Source of the DNA: Brevibacterium picturae
GTDB taxonomy: Bacteria > Actinomycetota > Actinomycetes > Actinomycetales > Brevibacteriaceae
Length of the DNA stretch: 64,000 bases
Reading direction: 5' to 3'
Assembly: GCF_900105045.1 (NCBI RefSeq)
Contig: NZ_LT629739.1
Span: forward strand, 3,472,001-3,536,000
The position numbers and the translations under genes were made by a program. Of the stretch, positions 44,164 to 53,092 are shown in pieces. Every line of letters starts with the position of its first letter. Within the stretch, counting starts at the first letter, position 1. The notes beneath the pieces were generated by a model that was not told the DNA's origin, searched no databases, and saw only the letters and a list, made by a program, of their open reading frames with translations.

Positions 44164-45861
44164 TCACCCGAAGGCCACGTTGAGGATGATGACGAGGATC
44201 AGCGCGACTCCCGCGACGGGTACCGGGCGTTTCCAGATCGGGGGCTTCGGTTCGTTCAAGTCTTCGAAGTCGGTCTTCGGGGTCTCCGAATAGACGAGTC
44301 CTCGCAGCTCGTGGGCGGGCTTCGGCGTGGTCCGGAAGGTGACGATCACCGAGAGGACGATGTCGACGACGAAGGCAGTGCTGGCAGCGAGGAATGCCGC
44401 GCCCTGACCGGGCAGGTCGAATACTCCGGTCTCGCTGAGGACGAAGACGGCGACGGCCGAGAGTGTGCCGCCGACCAGGCCGACCCAGCCGGCAGTCGGG
44501 CTCATGCGCTTCCAGAACATACCGAGGATGAATGTGGCGAACAGTGGTGCGTTGAAGAAGCCGAACAGCGTCTGCAGATAGTCCATGAGGTTGGCGAAGT
44601 TGCCGGCGATGAGCGCGGTGAAGATCGCAACGATGCAGGCGCCGATTGTGGCGTAGCGGCCCACCTTGAGGTAGTAGGCGTCGTCGCGGTCCTTGACCAC
44701 GTACTGCTGCCACAGGTCGTAGCTGAAGACAGTGTTGAACGCGGAGATGTTGGCAGCCATTCCGGCCATGAATGCGGCGAGCAGACCGGCGATCGCAACA
44801 CCGAGGAGGCCGTTGGGCAGAACTTCGCGCATGAGCAGCAGGAGCGCATCGTTATAGGTCACACCGGTTTGGGCCTGAGCGGCCGCCTCGTCGACGCTGG
44901 ACGCGATCTGCTTGAACTTTGTCAGCTGGGTCACGAGCACTGCCGCGATCATTCCGGGGATGATGACGATGAACGGGATGAGCATCTTCGGGAAGGCACC
45001 GAGGATCGGAGTCAGTCGCGCGGCATTGATGCTCTTCGAGGCCATGGCGCGTTGGACCTCGACGAAGTTCGTCGTCCAATAGCCGAAGGAGAGCACGAAG
45101 CCGAGCCCGAAGACGATCCCGACCACGGAGAGCACGGGGTTGGCGAACCCGGAGAGCTGTTCTCCCGGCCAGCTGCTCAGCTGCTCGGCGCCGAGCATGC
45201 CGTCATTGCTCACCTTCTTAACGAGGCCGTCCCAGCCGCCCACGCGATTGAGGCCGATGATCGTCAGCGGCAGCAGGGCCGCGACGATGACGAAGAACTG
45301 GAGCACCTCGTTGTAGATGGCAGCGGTCAGCCCGCCGAGTGTGATGTAGGACAGGACGATGGCGGCCGCGACGACCAGTGCGATCCACAGCGGCCAGCCG
45401 AGGAGGCGATTGACGATCGTGCCGAGGAGGAAGAGGTTGACGCCTGCGATGAGGATCTGAGCGACGGCGAAGGACAGCGCATTGACGAGGTGCGCACCGG
45501 TGCCGAAGCGTCTGCGCATGAACTCGGGAACGGATCTGACCTTCGAGCCGTAGTAGAAGGGCATCATGACGACGCCGAGGAAGAGCATCGCCGGGACTGC
45601 GCCGATCCAGAAGTAGTGCATCGTCGGCATGCCGTACTGGGCACCGGTGGCTGACATGCCCATGATCTCCACGGCACCGAGGTTGGCTGAGACGAACGCC
45701 AAGGCCGTCACCCACGCCGGAAGGCTGCGCCCGGAGAGGAGGAACTCGATGCTCGAGGAAACGCCGCGTTTGGCGAACCAGCCGATGCCGAGGACGAACA
45801 CGAAGTAGATCGCGATCAGCAGATAGTCGATCCACTGGGCGTCCAGGCGGATGTCTTCCAA
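44164..45861 (-). CDS. Sodium:solute symporter (SSS family), probably for galactose
   Basis: 565 residues with about fourteen helices, typical of SGLT/SSS permeases. It starts DAQWIDYLLIAIYFVFVLGIGW. Markers include AFVSANLGAVEIMGMSATGAQYG (helix 2), VRSVPEFMRRRFG, ILIAGVNLFLLGT, ITLGGLTAAIYNEVLQFF and GMAANISAFNTVFSYDLWQ. The TTG start has GGAGG close upstream. Galactose is inferred from its place next to galK/galT and from shared TGATCG operators. It forms an operon with the small membrane protein, and the DeoR gene lies upstream on the same strand. Confidence 0.85.
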   Translation of the reverse strand: MEDIRLDAQWIDYLLIAIYFVFVLGIGWFAKRGVSSSIEFLLSGRSLPAWVTALAFVSANLGAVEIMGMSATGAQYGMPTMHYFWIGAVPAMLFLGVVMMPFYYGSKVRSVPEFMRRRFGTGAHLVNALSFAVAQILIAGVNLFLLGTIVNRLLGWPLWIALVVAAAIVLSYITLGGLTAAIYNEVLQFFVIVAALLPLTIIGLNRVGGWDGLVKKVSNDGMLGAEQLSSWPGEQLSGFANPVLSVVGIVFGLGFVLSFGYWTTNFVEVQRAMASKSINAARLTPILGAFPKMLIPFIVIIPGMIAAVLVTQLTKFKQIASSVDEAAAQAQTGVTYNDALLLLMREVLPNGLLGVAIAGLLAAFMAGMAANISAFNTVFSYDLWQQYVVKDRDDAYYLKVGRYATIGACIVAIFTALIAGNFANLMDYLQTLFGFFNAPLFATFILGMFWKRMSPTAGWVGLVGGTLSAVAVFVLSETGVFDLPGQGAAFLAASTAFVVDIVLSVIVTFRTTPKPAHELRGLVYSETPKTDFEDLNEPKPPIWKRPVPVAGVALILVIILNVAFG

Positions 45862-45919
45862 GGTTCCTCCAACGTCTTCGGTGAATGGCTCCTTGTGATG
45901 AAAGCCACCTCAAACGGAC

Positions 45920-45925
45920 ACTCTA
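45920..45925 (-). promoter_or_regulatory. Possible -10 box of the symporter operon
   Basis: On the minus strand TAGAGT (45925-45920), about 60 bases before the symporter start. The TGATCG array lies just upstream of it, where a repressor would cover the -35 region. The -35 itself is weak. Confidence 0.35.
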
Positions 45926-45939
45926 GAGGACAGTCCCTG

Positions 45940-45985
45940 TGATCGCTAGTGATCGAACCTGAAAAGTTTTGATTGTTTATGATCG
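45940..45985. promoter_or_regulatory. Phased TGATCG repeat array (putative DeoR operator)
   Basis: TGATCG at 45940 and 45950, TGAAAA at 45960, TGATTG at 45970 and TGATCG at 45980: a 10-bp period over five units. It sits in the 162-base gap between the DeoR stop and the symporter start, and the same motif pair lies in the galM/galT gap. One unit per helical turn puts all sites on one face. Confidence 0.7.
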
Positions 45986-46023
45986 CCCGTGTCAGAGCGG
46001 GATTCCGGCTCCCCTTCGGCGTG

Positions 46024-46782
46024 TCAGGCGACCTCGACGTCGACTCCGGCCGTGCGCAGGGCGTCGAGTTCGCTGCGTTCGCTGCCGGAGTCCGTGATGA
46101 GGCGGTCGATCTCCTCGCTGGGGACCGTGAGGACCGAGGAGCGCCGGCCGACCTTCGTGTGGTCGACGAGGGCGGTGACCTTCCCTGCTCCGGCGGCCAT
46201 GGCGCGGTCGGTGTCGGCGACTGGGAATGCGGGCGTGGAGAGGCCGAAATCCCCGGCCAGCCCGTTTCCCGAGAGGAAGACGGTGTCCGCGCGCAGGCCG
46301 AGGAGCTGCGAGACGGTTCCGCCGCCGACGAAGGCGCGGATCGAGTGCCGCAGTATTCCGCCGATGACGATGACTTCGATATCGGGGGAGGAGACCATCG
46401 CCTCGGCGACGAGGAGGGAGTTGGTCACGATGCGGATGCCCGAGCGACCGCTGAGCTCCTTGGCCAGGAGCTCGGTCGTGGTGCCGGGGCCCAGCGCCAC
46501 GACGTCGCCGCTGTGCACGTGCTTGGCCGCGGCACGCGCGATCGCGGACTTCTCGGCCAGGGCCTGCTCGAGCTTCTCCGCATAGGTCGATTCGCGCGCG
46601 CTGGAGAAGGGGACCGCCCCTCCATGGGTGCGGGTCAGGCGGCCCGCATCGGCTAACTGATCGAGGTCGCGACGAACCGTCACCGCCGAGGTCTCCAGCC
46701 GCTCGGCGAGGGCCGAGATGGAGACCGCACCGTCTCGTTCGAGCGTCTCGATGATCACATTGCGGCGTTGGGCGGCGATCAT
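46024..46782 (-). CDS. DeoR/GlpR-family transcriptional repressor
   Basis: 252 residues. The N-terminal winged helix reads RRNVIIETLERDGAVSISAL, then AERLETSAVTVRRDLDQLAD and GRLTRTHGGAV, a classic DeoR signature. The C-terminal domain binds a phosphosugar: ALGPGTTTELLAKEL, VTNSLLVAEAM and DHTKVGRRSSV. By position it controls the galactose genes, with TGATCG repeats as the candidate site; galactose-1-phosphate or another phosphosugar is the likely inducer (inference). It starts ten bases after the IclR-type gene upstream, so the two may share a transcript. No repeat array precedes it directly, so autorepression is not evident. Confidence 0.9.
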   Translation of the reverse strand: MIAAQRRNVIIETLERDGAVSISALAERLETSAVTVRRDLDQLADAGRLTRTHGGAVPFSSARESTYAEKLEQALAEKSAIARAAAKHVHSGDVVALGPGTTTELLAKELSGRSGIRIVTNSLLVAEAMVSSPDIEVIVIGGILRHSIRAFVGGGTVSQLLGLRADTVFLSGNGLAGDFGLSTPAFPVADTDRAMAAGAGKVTALVDHTKVGRRSSVLTVPSEEIDRLITDSGSERSELDALRTAGVDVEVA

Positions 46783-46792
46783 GGCGTCGTCC

Positions 46793-47518
46793 TCAGCCCC
46801 TGATGAGAGCTTCGCTCAAGGTCCGGGCCGCTTCGATGATGGACTTCGCGTGCAGGCGCCCGGGCTGACGTGTCAGGCGGTCCACGGGGCCGGAGATCGA
46901 CACGGCGGCCACGACGCGGTTGCTGGGTCCGCGCACGGGGGCGGAGACGGAGGCGACGCCTCGTTCACGTTCGGCAATCGACTGGGCCCAGCCTCGGCGA
47001 CGGACACCGGAGAGCATGGTCGCGGAGAAGCGGGCGCCGCGCAGACCCGTGTGCAGGCGGTCGGGCTCTTCCCAGGCCAGGAGGACCTGGGCGGCAGATC
47101 CGGCGCGCATGCTCAGTGTCGCTCCGATCGGCACCGAATCGCGCAGGCCCACGGGGCGTTCGGCGGCAGCCACGCACAGGCGCAGGTCGCCCTGGCGGCG
47201 GAAGAGCTGAGCGGATTCGCCGGTCTGATCGCGCAATTGGCCCAGGACAGGCCCGGCAGCGGCGAGCAGACGGTCCTCGCCGGCGGCCGAGGACAGTTCG
47301 GCCAGGCGTGGGCCGAGGACGAAGCGACCCTGCAGATCACGACCGACGATGCGATGGAATTCGAGCGCAACGGCCAGACGGTGAGCAGTGGGGCGGGCCA
47401 GTCCGGTCAGTGAGACCAGCTCGGCCAGTGATGCGGGTCCGGCCTCAAGGGCGGAGAGAACCATTGCGGCCTTGTCGATGACTCCGACGCCGCTACCATT
47501 GCTTGTCATAGACACCAT
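46793..47518 (-). CDS. ltbR: IclR-family regulator divergent from leuCD (LtbR type)
   Basis: About 241 residues. The N-terminal winged helix covers GVIDKAAMVLSALEAGPASL and ELVSLTGLARPTAHRLAVAL, and the IclR effector domain follows (QLRDQTGESAQLFRRQGDLR to RVVAAVSISGPV). Divergent orientation to leuCD matches C. glutamicum LtbR, a repressor of leuCD, leuB and trp genes, so I use that name with caution. Starts at ATG 47518 or 47509 are both possible; the frame runs much further upstream but that part overlaps leuC. Direct repeats at 47586-47619 are candidate binding sites. Confidence 0.82.
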   Translation of the reverse strand: MVSMTSNGSGVGVIDKAAMVLSALEAGPASLAELVSLTGLARPTAHRLAVALEFHRIVGRDLQGRFVLGPRLAELSSAAGEDRLLAAAGPVLGQLRDQTGESAQLFRRQGDLRLCVAAAERPVGLRDSVPIGATLSMRAGSAAQVLLAWEEPDRLHTGLRGARFSATMLSGVRRRGWAQSIAERERGVASVSAPVRGPSNRVVAAVSISGPVDRLTRQPGRLHAKSIIEAARTLSEALIRG

Positions 47519-47585
47519 TGTGCGCGTCTCAGTGGGCGAGATGCAAGTTCGCAATGCGATACGGGGGAGTAAGTTCCCTATACGC

Positions 47586-47619
47586 ACTTGTTGAGTGCAC
47601 ATACTCGTTGAGCGCGCAT
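47586..47619. promoter_or_regulatory. Two adjacent 17-bp direct repeats in the ltbR-leuC gap
   Basis: ACTTGTTGAGTGCACAT (47586-47602) and ACTCGTTGAGCGCGCAT (47603-47619) match at 14 of 17 positions and lie end to end. A 7-bp inverted repeat GTACAGG/CCTGTAC (47690-47708) and AGCCCG/CGGGCT (47657-47672) lie nearer leuC. The direct repeats are the best candidate for the IclR-type regulator site. Confidence 0.5.
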
Positions 47620-47722
47620 TGGGCACTCGCCGAATGACCGTAACGAGTCTCACGGGAGCCCGAACACGGGCTGTCACAGTTGTAAGCACGTACAGGCAAT
47701 CCCTGTACCAGCGGGAGGAACC

Positions 47723-49213
47723 ATGCCACGCACTTTGGCCGAGAAGGTCTGGGCCGATCACGTCGTATCCCTGGGCGAAGACGGTGCGCCCGACCTCATC
47801 TACATCGACCTCCACCTCGTCCACGAGGTCACCAGCCCGCAGGCATTCGACGGTCTCCGACTCGCCGGGCGCCCTGTGCGCCGCCCCGACCTGACGATCG
47901 CCACGGAGGACCACAACACACCGACCTGGGACATCGACAAGCCCATCGCCGAGCCCACCTCAGCCAAGCAGATCGAGACGCTGCGCAAGAACACCGAGGA
48001 ATTCGGGGTCCGCCTGCACAGCCTCGGCGATGCCGACCAGGGAATCGTCCACGTCGTGGGCCCCCAGCTGGGCCTGACCCAGCCGGGCACCACCGTCGTC
48101 TGCGGCGACTCACACACCTCCACACACGGTGCCTTCGGCGCACTGGCGCTGGGCATCGGCACCTCCGAGGTCGAGCATGTGCTCGCGACCCAGACGCTGA
48201 GCCTCAAGGCATTCAAAACGATGTCGATCACCGTCGACGGCGAACTGCCCGAAGGTTCGAGCGCGAAGGACATCATCCTCGCCATCATCGCGAAGATCGG
48301 CACCGGCGGCGGTCAGGGCTACGTCCTGGAATACCGCGGCTCGGCGATCCGGGCGCTGTCGATGGAAGCGCGCATGACCATCTGCAACATGTCGATCGAG
48401 GCCGGCGCCCGCGCAGGCATGGTCGCACCTGACGAGACCACCTTCGACTACGTCAAGGGCCGTCCGCACGCTCCCGAGGGCGAGGACTGGGACGCTGCAG
48501 TCGAATACTGGAAGAGCCTGTACACCGACGAAGGCGCCACGTTCGACCATGAGGTCGTCCTCGAAGCCAAGGACATCGAACCGTTCGTGACCTGGGGAAC
48601 CAACCCCGGCCAGGGCCTGCCGCTGTCGGCCTCCGTGCCGTCCCCCGACGACTTCGCCGACGAGAACGACAAGGCATCGGCCGCCAACGCCCTGGCCTAC
48701 ATGGGCCTGACTCCCGGTACGCCGCTGCGCGAGATCGAAGTCGACACTGTGTTCCTTGGCTCCTGCACGAACTCACGCATCGAGGACCTGCGCGCCGCCG
48801 CCGAGGTGGTCCGTGGCCGGAAGAAGGCCGACAACGTCCGCTTCATGGTCGTTCCCGGATCGGCCAAGGTCCGCCTGCAGGCTGAGGACGAGGGCCTGGA
48901 CACCATCTTCAAGGACTTCGGAGGAGAGTGGCGCTTCGCCGGCTGCTCGATGTGCCTGGGCATGAACCCGGACCAGCTGGCCGACGGGGAACGCTGCGCC
49001 TCGACCTCGAACCGCAACTTCGAAGGCCGCCAGGGCAAGGGCGGGCGCACCCACCTCGTGTCCCCGCTCGTGGCCGCGGCCACCGCCGTACGCGGGACGC
49101 TGTCCTCACCCGGTGACGTCACGGACCTGCCCCGCGACGCCGAACCGGTGGCGTGGACCGACGATAAGCCCACCTTGACACTGACACCGACCCCCACCTC
49201 GGCGAACGCTTAA
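47723..49213 (+). CDS. leuC: 3-isopropylmalate dehydratase, large subunit
   Basis: 496 residues of the aconitase family, with LeuD forming the isomerase that turns 2- into 3-isopropylmalate. The Fe-S cysteines are in [13 protein letters not shown] and [37 protein letters not shown] and [12 protein letters not shown] are typical LeuC motifs. The ATG has GGGAGG just upstream (AGCGGGAGGAACC). leuD starts after 13 bases, so the two are co-transcribed. The tail of about 25 residues (Thr/Pro-rich) is an extension. Confidence 0.97.
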   Translation: MPRTLAEKVWADHVVSLGEDGAPDLIYIDLHLVHEVTSPQAFDGLRLAGRPVRRPDLTIATEDHNTPTWDIDKPIAEPTSAKQIETLRKNTEEFGVRLHSLGDADQGIVHVVGPQLGLTQPGTTVVCGDSHTSTHGAFGALALGIGTSEVEHVLATQTLSLKAFKTMSITVDGELPEGSSAKDIILAIIAKIGTGGGQGYVLEYRGSAIRALSMEARMTICNMSIEAGARAGMVAPDETTFDYVKGRPHAPEGEDWDAAVEYWKSLYTDEGATFDHEVVLEAKDIEPFVTWGTNPGQGLPLSASVPSPDDFADENDKASAANALAYMGLTPGTPLREIEVDTVFLGSCTNSRIEDLRAAAEVVRGRKKADNVRFMVVPGSAKVRLQAEDEGLDTIFKDFGGEWRFAGCSMCLGMNPDQLADGERCASTSNRNFEGRQGKGGRTHLVSPLVAAATAVRGTLSSPGDVTDLPRDAEPVAWTDDKPTLTLTPTPTSANA

Positions 49214-49226
49214 GGACTGACGACTG

Positions 49227-49826
49227 ATGGAAGCATTCAGCACACATACCGGCATCGGCGTTCCGCTGCGTCGAGCCAACATCGACACCGACCAGATCAT
49301 CCCGGCGAAGTTCCTCAAGCGGGTCACCCGCACCGGATTCGAGGATGCACTGTTCTCCCGCTGGCGGTCCGCGGAGGACTTCGTCCTCAACGACCCCGAC
49401 TTCGCGGCCGGCTCCGTTCTCGTGGCCGGGCCCGACTTCGGCACCGGCTCCTCCCGCGAACACGCGGTGTGGGCGCTGAAGGACTACGGTTTCCGCGTCG
49501 TCCTCTCTTCCCGCTTCGGCGACATCTTCCGCGGAAACTCCGGCAAAGAGGGCCTGCTGGCCGCGCAGCTCGAGCAGGACGACATCGAACTGATCTGGAA
49601 GATCCTGGAGAACCATCCGGGCACCTCGATCAGCGTCGACCTGACCGAGAAGACAGTGACCTGCGATTCGGTCACCGTGTCCTTCCAGATCGATGACTAC
49701 ACGCGTTGGCGTCTGCTCGAGGGCCATGACGACATCAGCCTGACGCTGGCGAAGGAAGCCGAGATCTCCGATTTCGAATCCAAGCGAGCCACGTTCAAAC
49801 CCAAGACCCTGCCCGCGAAGGTCTGA
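49227..49826 (+). CDS. leuD: 3-isopropylmalate dehydratase, small subunit
   Basis: 199 residues, the usual LeuD length. It supplies the swivel domain that closes the LeuC active site. Key parts are [20 protein letters not shown] near the N-terminus and [20 protein letters not shown] with the GSSREHA substrate motif. It follows leuC by 13 bases. About 110 bases separate it from murA with no clear terminator, but a repeat-bearing promoter region for murA lies there. Confidence 0.97.
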   Translation: MEAFSTHTGIGVPLRRANIDTDQIIPAKFLKRVTRTGFEDALFSRWRSAEDFVLNDPDFAAGSVLVAGPDFGTGSSREHAVWALKDYGFRVVLSSRFGDIFRGNSGKEGLLAAQLEQDDIELIWKILENHPGTSISVDLTEKTVTCDSVTVSFQIDDYTRWRLLEGHDDISLTLAKEAEISDFESKRATFKPKTLPAKV

Positions 49827-49859
49827 GCCTTCCCATAAGGGACCTACGGGGCGTCTGCG

Positions 49860-49901
49860 CTAGTCTTGGACGAGTCCGGACTAGTCTGGGACACGTCCGG
49901 A
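49860..49901 (+). repeat. Two tandem 21-bp repeats upstream of murA, each with TAGTCT
   Basis: Units 49860-49880 and 49881-49901 match at 18 of 21 bases. Each contains TAGTCT (49861-49866 and 49882-49887), which could be a -10 box, so the duplication may have doubled the murA promoter. Confidence 0.55.
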
Positions 49902-49935
49902 TCCCACCGGGTGCAAGTGTGACGCAGGGAGGAAC

Positions 49936-51252
49936 ATGCTCGAAGTTCGCGGCGGTAATCCGCTAGGTGGAACCGTCCAAGTCAGAGGCGCCAAGAACCT
50001 GGTGCCCAAGGCCATGGTCGCCTCATTGTTGGGGGAGACACCCTCCATCCTGCGAGGGGTGCCGCAGATCAGGGACGTCGAGATCGTCACCGGTCTGCTC
50101 GAACTCCACGGTGTTCGGGTCACACCCGGCCACGACGGCCAGCTGCCCGACGGTGAACTTCACCTCGACCCCTCCGACATGGCACAGGGGTCGATCGTCG
50201 ACATCGACGCGCATGCCGGATCCTCACGGATCCCGATCCTCTTCTGTGGGCCGCTTCTGCACAGCCTGGGCCAAGCCTTCATTCCGGATCTGGGCGGCTG
50301 TCACATCGGCGACCGTCCCATCAACTTCCACCTCGACGTGCTGCGGCAGTTCGGCGCCGAGGTCGACAAAACCTCCGGCGGCATCATGCTCACCACCCGG
50401 GGACGCCTCCAGGGCACGAAGGTCGAGCTGCCCTTCCCCTCCGTGGGCGCGACAGAGCAGGTGCTGCTGACCGCGGTCCGCGCCGAAGGCGTGACCGAAC
50501 TGCGCAATGCGGCCATCGAACCCGAGATCATGGACCTCATCGCGCTGCTGCAGAAGATGGGCGCCATCATCACCGTCGACACCGATCGCGTGGTGCGCAT
50601 CGAAGGTGTGCAGTCCCTGCGCGGCTTCATCCACCGGGCCCTGCCCGACCGCAACGAGACCGCCTCCTGGGCCTCGGCCGCACTGGCCACCGGGGGAGAC
50701 ATCTTCGTCGAAGGCGCCTCCCAGCCTGAACTCATCACCTTTCTCAACGTCTTCCGTCGCATCGGCGGCGAGTTCGAGGTCGAAGAGACAGGTATCCGAT
50801 TCCGCCACCCGGGCGGCAAACTCACCTCCTTCGCATTGGAGACCGATGTGCACCCGGGCTTCATGACCGACTGGCAGCAGCCGCTTGTCGTCGCCATGAC
50901 CCAGGCCGAAGGTCTCTCGATCATCCACGAAACCGTGTATGAGAACCGCTTCGGCTTCACCCAGGCGCTGCGCGAGATGGGTGCCCAGATCCAGCTCTAC
51001 CGCGAGTGCCTCGGCGGCACTCCCTGCCGCTTCGGACGCCGCAACTATCGGCACTCGGCCGTGGTCTCCGGACCCACCGAACTCACGGGATCACGCATCG
51101 ACGTGCCCGATCTGCGCGGCGGTTTCAGCCACCTCATCGCTGCTCTGGCCGCGCGCGGCACCAGCGAGGTCCACGGCATCGAACTCATCAACCGCGGATA
51201 CGAGAACTTCCTCGACAAGCTCATCGGCCTCGGTGCCGAGGTCGCCGCATGA
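49936..51252 (+). CDS. murA: UDP-N-acetylglucosamine 1-carboxyvinyltransferase
   Basis: 438 residues of the EPSP-synthase-like family. It adds enolpyruvate from PEP to UDP-GlcNAc, the first committed step of peptidoglycan synthesis. GGTVQVRGAKNLVPKAMVA and PDRNETASWASAALATGGDI are typical. The fosfomycin-target cysteine is present: DLGGCHIGDRPINFHLDVL has Cys where E. coli MurA has C115, so the enzyme should be sensitive by that criterion. The ATG has GGGAGG upstream. Its stop overlaps plsC (ATGA), which starts a three-gene run with gpsA. Confidence 0.95.
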   Translation: MLEVRGGNPLGGTVQVRGAKNLVPKAMVASLLGETPSILRGVPQIRDVEIVTGLLELHGVRVTPGHDGQLPDGELHLDPSDMAQGSIVDIDAHAGSSRIPILFCGPLLHSLGQAFIPDLGGCHIGDRPINFHLDVLRQFGAEVDKTSGGIMLTTRGRLQGTKVELPFPSVGATEQVLLTAVRAEGVTELRNAAIEPEIMDLIALLQKMGAIITVDTDRVVRIEGVQSLRGFIHRALPDRNETASWASAALATGGDIFVEGASQPELITFLNVFRRIGGEFEVEETGIRFRHPGGKLTSFALETDVHPGFMTDWQQPLVVAMTQAEGLSIIHETVYENRFGFTQALREMGAQIQLYRECLGGTPCRFGRRNYRHSAVVSGPTELTGSRIDVPDLRGGFSHLIAALAARGTSEVHGIELINRGYENFLDKLIGLGAEVAA

Positions 51253-52037
51253 GCGACGAGGACGTGCTGGTCTCCTTCGAACCCTCCGCGGTCAGGTCCC
51301 AGCGCAGAGTCGCATTCGTCGTGGCCTCGGCCGCCTACGGACTCTACCGGCTGACCTCGAAGATCAAGGTCGACAACGCCGAGATACTGCCCCCACGGAC
51401 GCCGCGGATGCAACGCTTGCGGGGGATGCCAGCGAACCAGGGCGGCGGTGCCATCATCGCCGCCTACCATGCCAGCCACCTCGACCCGATTCTCGTCGGG
51501 CTCGCATTGTGGCGCAACGGGCACCTGCCGCACTTCCTGGCCAAATCGACCCTGTTCTCCGGTGCCTTGGGTGCTGTCCTGCGCGGACTGGGCCAGATCC
51601 CGGTTCTGCGGTCCTCAAACCAGGCCGGCGATTCCCTCGAATACGCGAAAGAGGCGCTGGCGAAGGGCGAATGCGTCGTCATCTACCCGGAGGGGACGCT
51701 GACGAAGGACACCGAACTGTGGCCCCAGCACTTCAAATCCGGCACCGCCAGACTCGCCCTCGAGACCGGTGCCCCGATCATTCCCGTCGCGCACTGGGGC
51801 CTCCAGGAGATCTTTCCCCAGGGGGCGAAGGTGCCCAAGTTCCGACCTCTGCGACACACATCCGTGGTCCGATTCGGTGACCCCATCGACTACCTGGATC
51901 TGTGGCCCCACCGGGAGGAGAAGAGGTCCAAGACGGTGCTCACACACCGTCTGACGAACACCATTGCAACCATGGTCGGCGAGCTCTCGCGCCGAGAGCT
52001 GCCGGAGAGATTCCACACCGAGGAGGCAGGCGAATGA
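51249..52037 (+). CDS. plsC: 1-acyl-sn-glycerol-3-phosphate acyltransferase (PlsC-like)
   Basis: 262 residues of the acyltransferase family. The catalytic HX4D box is AAYHASHLDPILVGL, with YPEGTLTKDTELWPQHFK as the glycerol-phosphate site and RLALETGAPIIPVAHWG as the late motif. It should transfer a fatty acyl group onto lysophosphatidic acid at the membrane. The N-terminal region is hydrophobic only weakly. ATG 51249 overlaps murA, and its stop overlaps gpsA, so translation is coupled at both ends. It could also be a remodelling acyltransferase of unknown acceptor. Confidence 0.9.
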   Translation: MSDEDVLVSFEPSAVRSQRRVAFVVASAAYGLYRLTSKIKVDNAEILPPRTPRMQRLRGMPANQGGGAIIAAYHASHLDPILVGLALWRNGHLPHFLAKSTLFSGALGAVLRGLGQIPVLRSSNQAGDSLEYAKEALAKGECVVIYPEGTLTKDTELWPQHFKSGTARLALETGAPIIPVAHWGLQEIFPQGAKVPKFRPLRHTSVVRFGDPIDYLDLWPHREEKRSKTVLTHRLTNTIATMVGELSRRELPERFHTEEAGE

Positions 52038-53047
52038 GCGTCGAGAAGACCGCAGTGCTGGGCGCTGGATCGTGGGGGACGACCTATGCCGCCGTCGTAG
52101 CCGACGCCGGATTCCCCGTCACCCTCTGGGCCCGCCGGTCCGAGGTCGCAGACGAGATCACCACCTCACACACGAATGAACGGTACTTGGGCGAGAGGGT
52201 CCTGCCCGAACTGCTCACTGCCACCGATGATGACATCGCCGCCGTCACCGATGCAGAAGTCATCATCCTCGCCGTTCCCGCACAGTCACTGCGGGAGAAC
52301 CTCGGCCGGTGGAAGCCGCACCTGCGTCCGGGAGTGAAGCTCGTGAGCCTGATGAAGGGCATCGAGGTCGACACGGGCAAGCGCATGTCCGAGGTCATCG
52401 CCGAGGTCGCCGAGGTGGACCCGGCCCAGATCGCGGTCGTCTCCGGCCCGAACCTGGCCCGTGAGATCGCCGATCAGCAGCCCACTGCCACCGTCGTGGC
52501 TTCGGAGAGCATCGACACCGCCGAGGTGATCGCTGAGATCAGCGCGAACGGGTACTTCCGGCCCTATACGAACACCGACGTCGTCGGCGTCGAAATGGGC
52601 GGTGCCGTCAAGAACGTCATCGCCCTGGCAGTCGGCATCGCCGATGGACAGAAGCTCGGCGACAACTCCAAGGCCTCGATCATCACCCGCGGGCTGGCCG
52701 AAACCTCCCGCCTGGGCGCTGCCATGGGTGCGCAGCCGCACACCCTGTCCGGGTTGGCGGGACTCGGCGACCTCGTGGCCACCTGTGCCTCGCCGCTGTC
52801 ACGGAATCGGACATTCGGGCGCCACCTCGGCGAGGGAATGAGCCTCGAGGACGTCATCGCCCACACTTCGCAGACCGCAGAGGGAGTGAAGTCGGCCGCC
52901 GCCATCCTCGCGCTGGGCCGAAGGTACGAGGTTGACCTGCCGATCACAGAGGCAGTGTGCGCAGTCCTCGGCGGGCGACTCAGGGTTGACGAACTCGCCG
53001 GTTTGCTGTTGTCTCGGAAGCGTAAGCACGAGGGACCGCCAGCCTGA
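52034..53047 (+). CDS. gpsA: Glycerol-3-phosphate dehydrogenase [NAD(P)+]
   Basis: 337 residues, the usual length. It reduces dihydroxyacetone phosphate to sn-glycerol-3-phosphate for phospholipid synthesis. The Rossmann motif TAVLGAGSWGTTYAAVVAD is at the N-terminus, VVSGPNLAREIADQQPTAT and GGAVKNVIALAVGIADG carry the catalytic lysine region, and RNRTFGRHLGEGMSLED is the substrate loop. The ATG overlaps the plsC stop. Linkage of murA, plsC and gpsA is common in actinobacteria. Confidence 0.95.
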   Translation: MSVEKTAVLGAGSWGTTYAAVVADAGFPVTLWARRSEVADEITTSHTNERYLGERVLPELLTATDDDIAAVTDAEVIILAVPAQSLRENLGRWKPHLRPGVKLVSLMKGIEVDTGKRMSEVIAEVAEVDPAQIAVVSGPNLAREIADQQPTATVVASESIDTAEVIAEISANGYFRPYTNTDVVGVEMGGAVKNVIALAVGIADGQKLGDNSKASIITRGLAETSRLGAAMGAQPHTLSGLAGLGDLVATCASPLSRNRTFGRHLGEGMSLEDVIAHTSQTAEGVKSAAAILALGRRYEVDLPITEAVCAVLGGRLRVDELAGLLLSRKRKHEGPPA

Positions 53048-53092
53048 GACCCTCGCACCAGATCGCACCATTTCACACGACAAGGAGCAGAC

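Noticed and set aside
44146..45654. Long open frame on the plus strand opposite the symporter gene
   Set aside because: It is a shadow of the real minus-strand gene: acidic, His/Glu/Asp-rich product with no family likeness, and the minus frame has clear SSS motifs.
47544..47594. Short frame starting ATG at 47541 as a leucine leader peptide for leuC
   Set aside because: It reads MQVRNAIRGSKFPIRTC, has no leucine codons and is not followed by a terminator.
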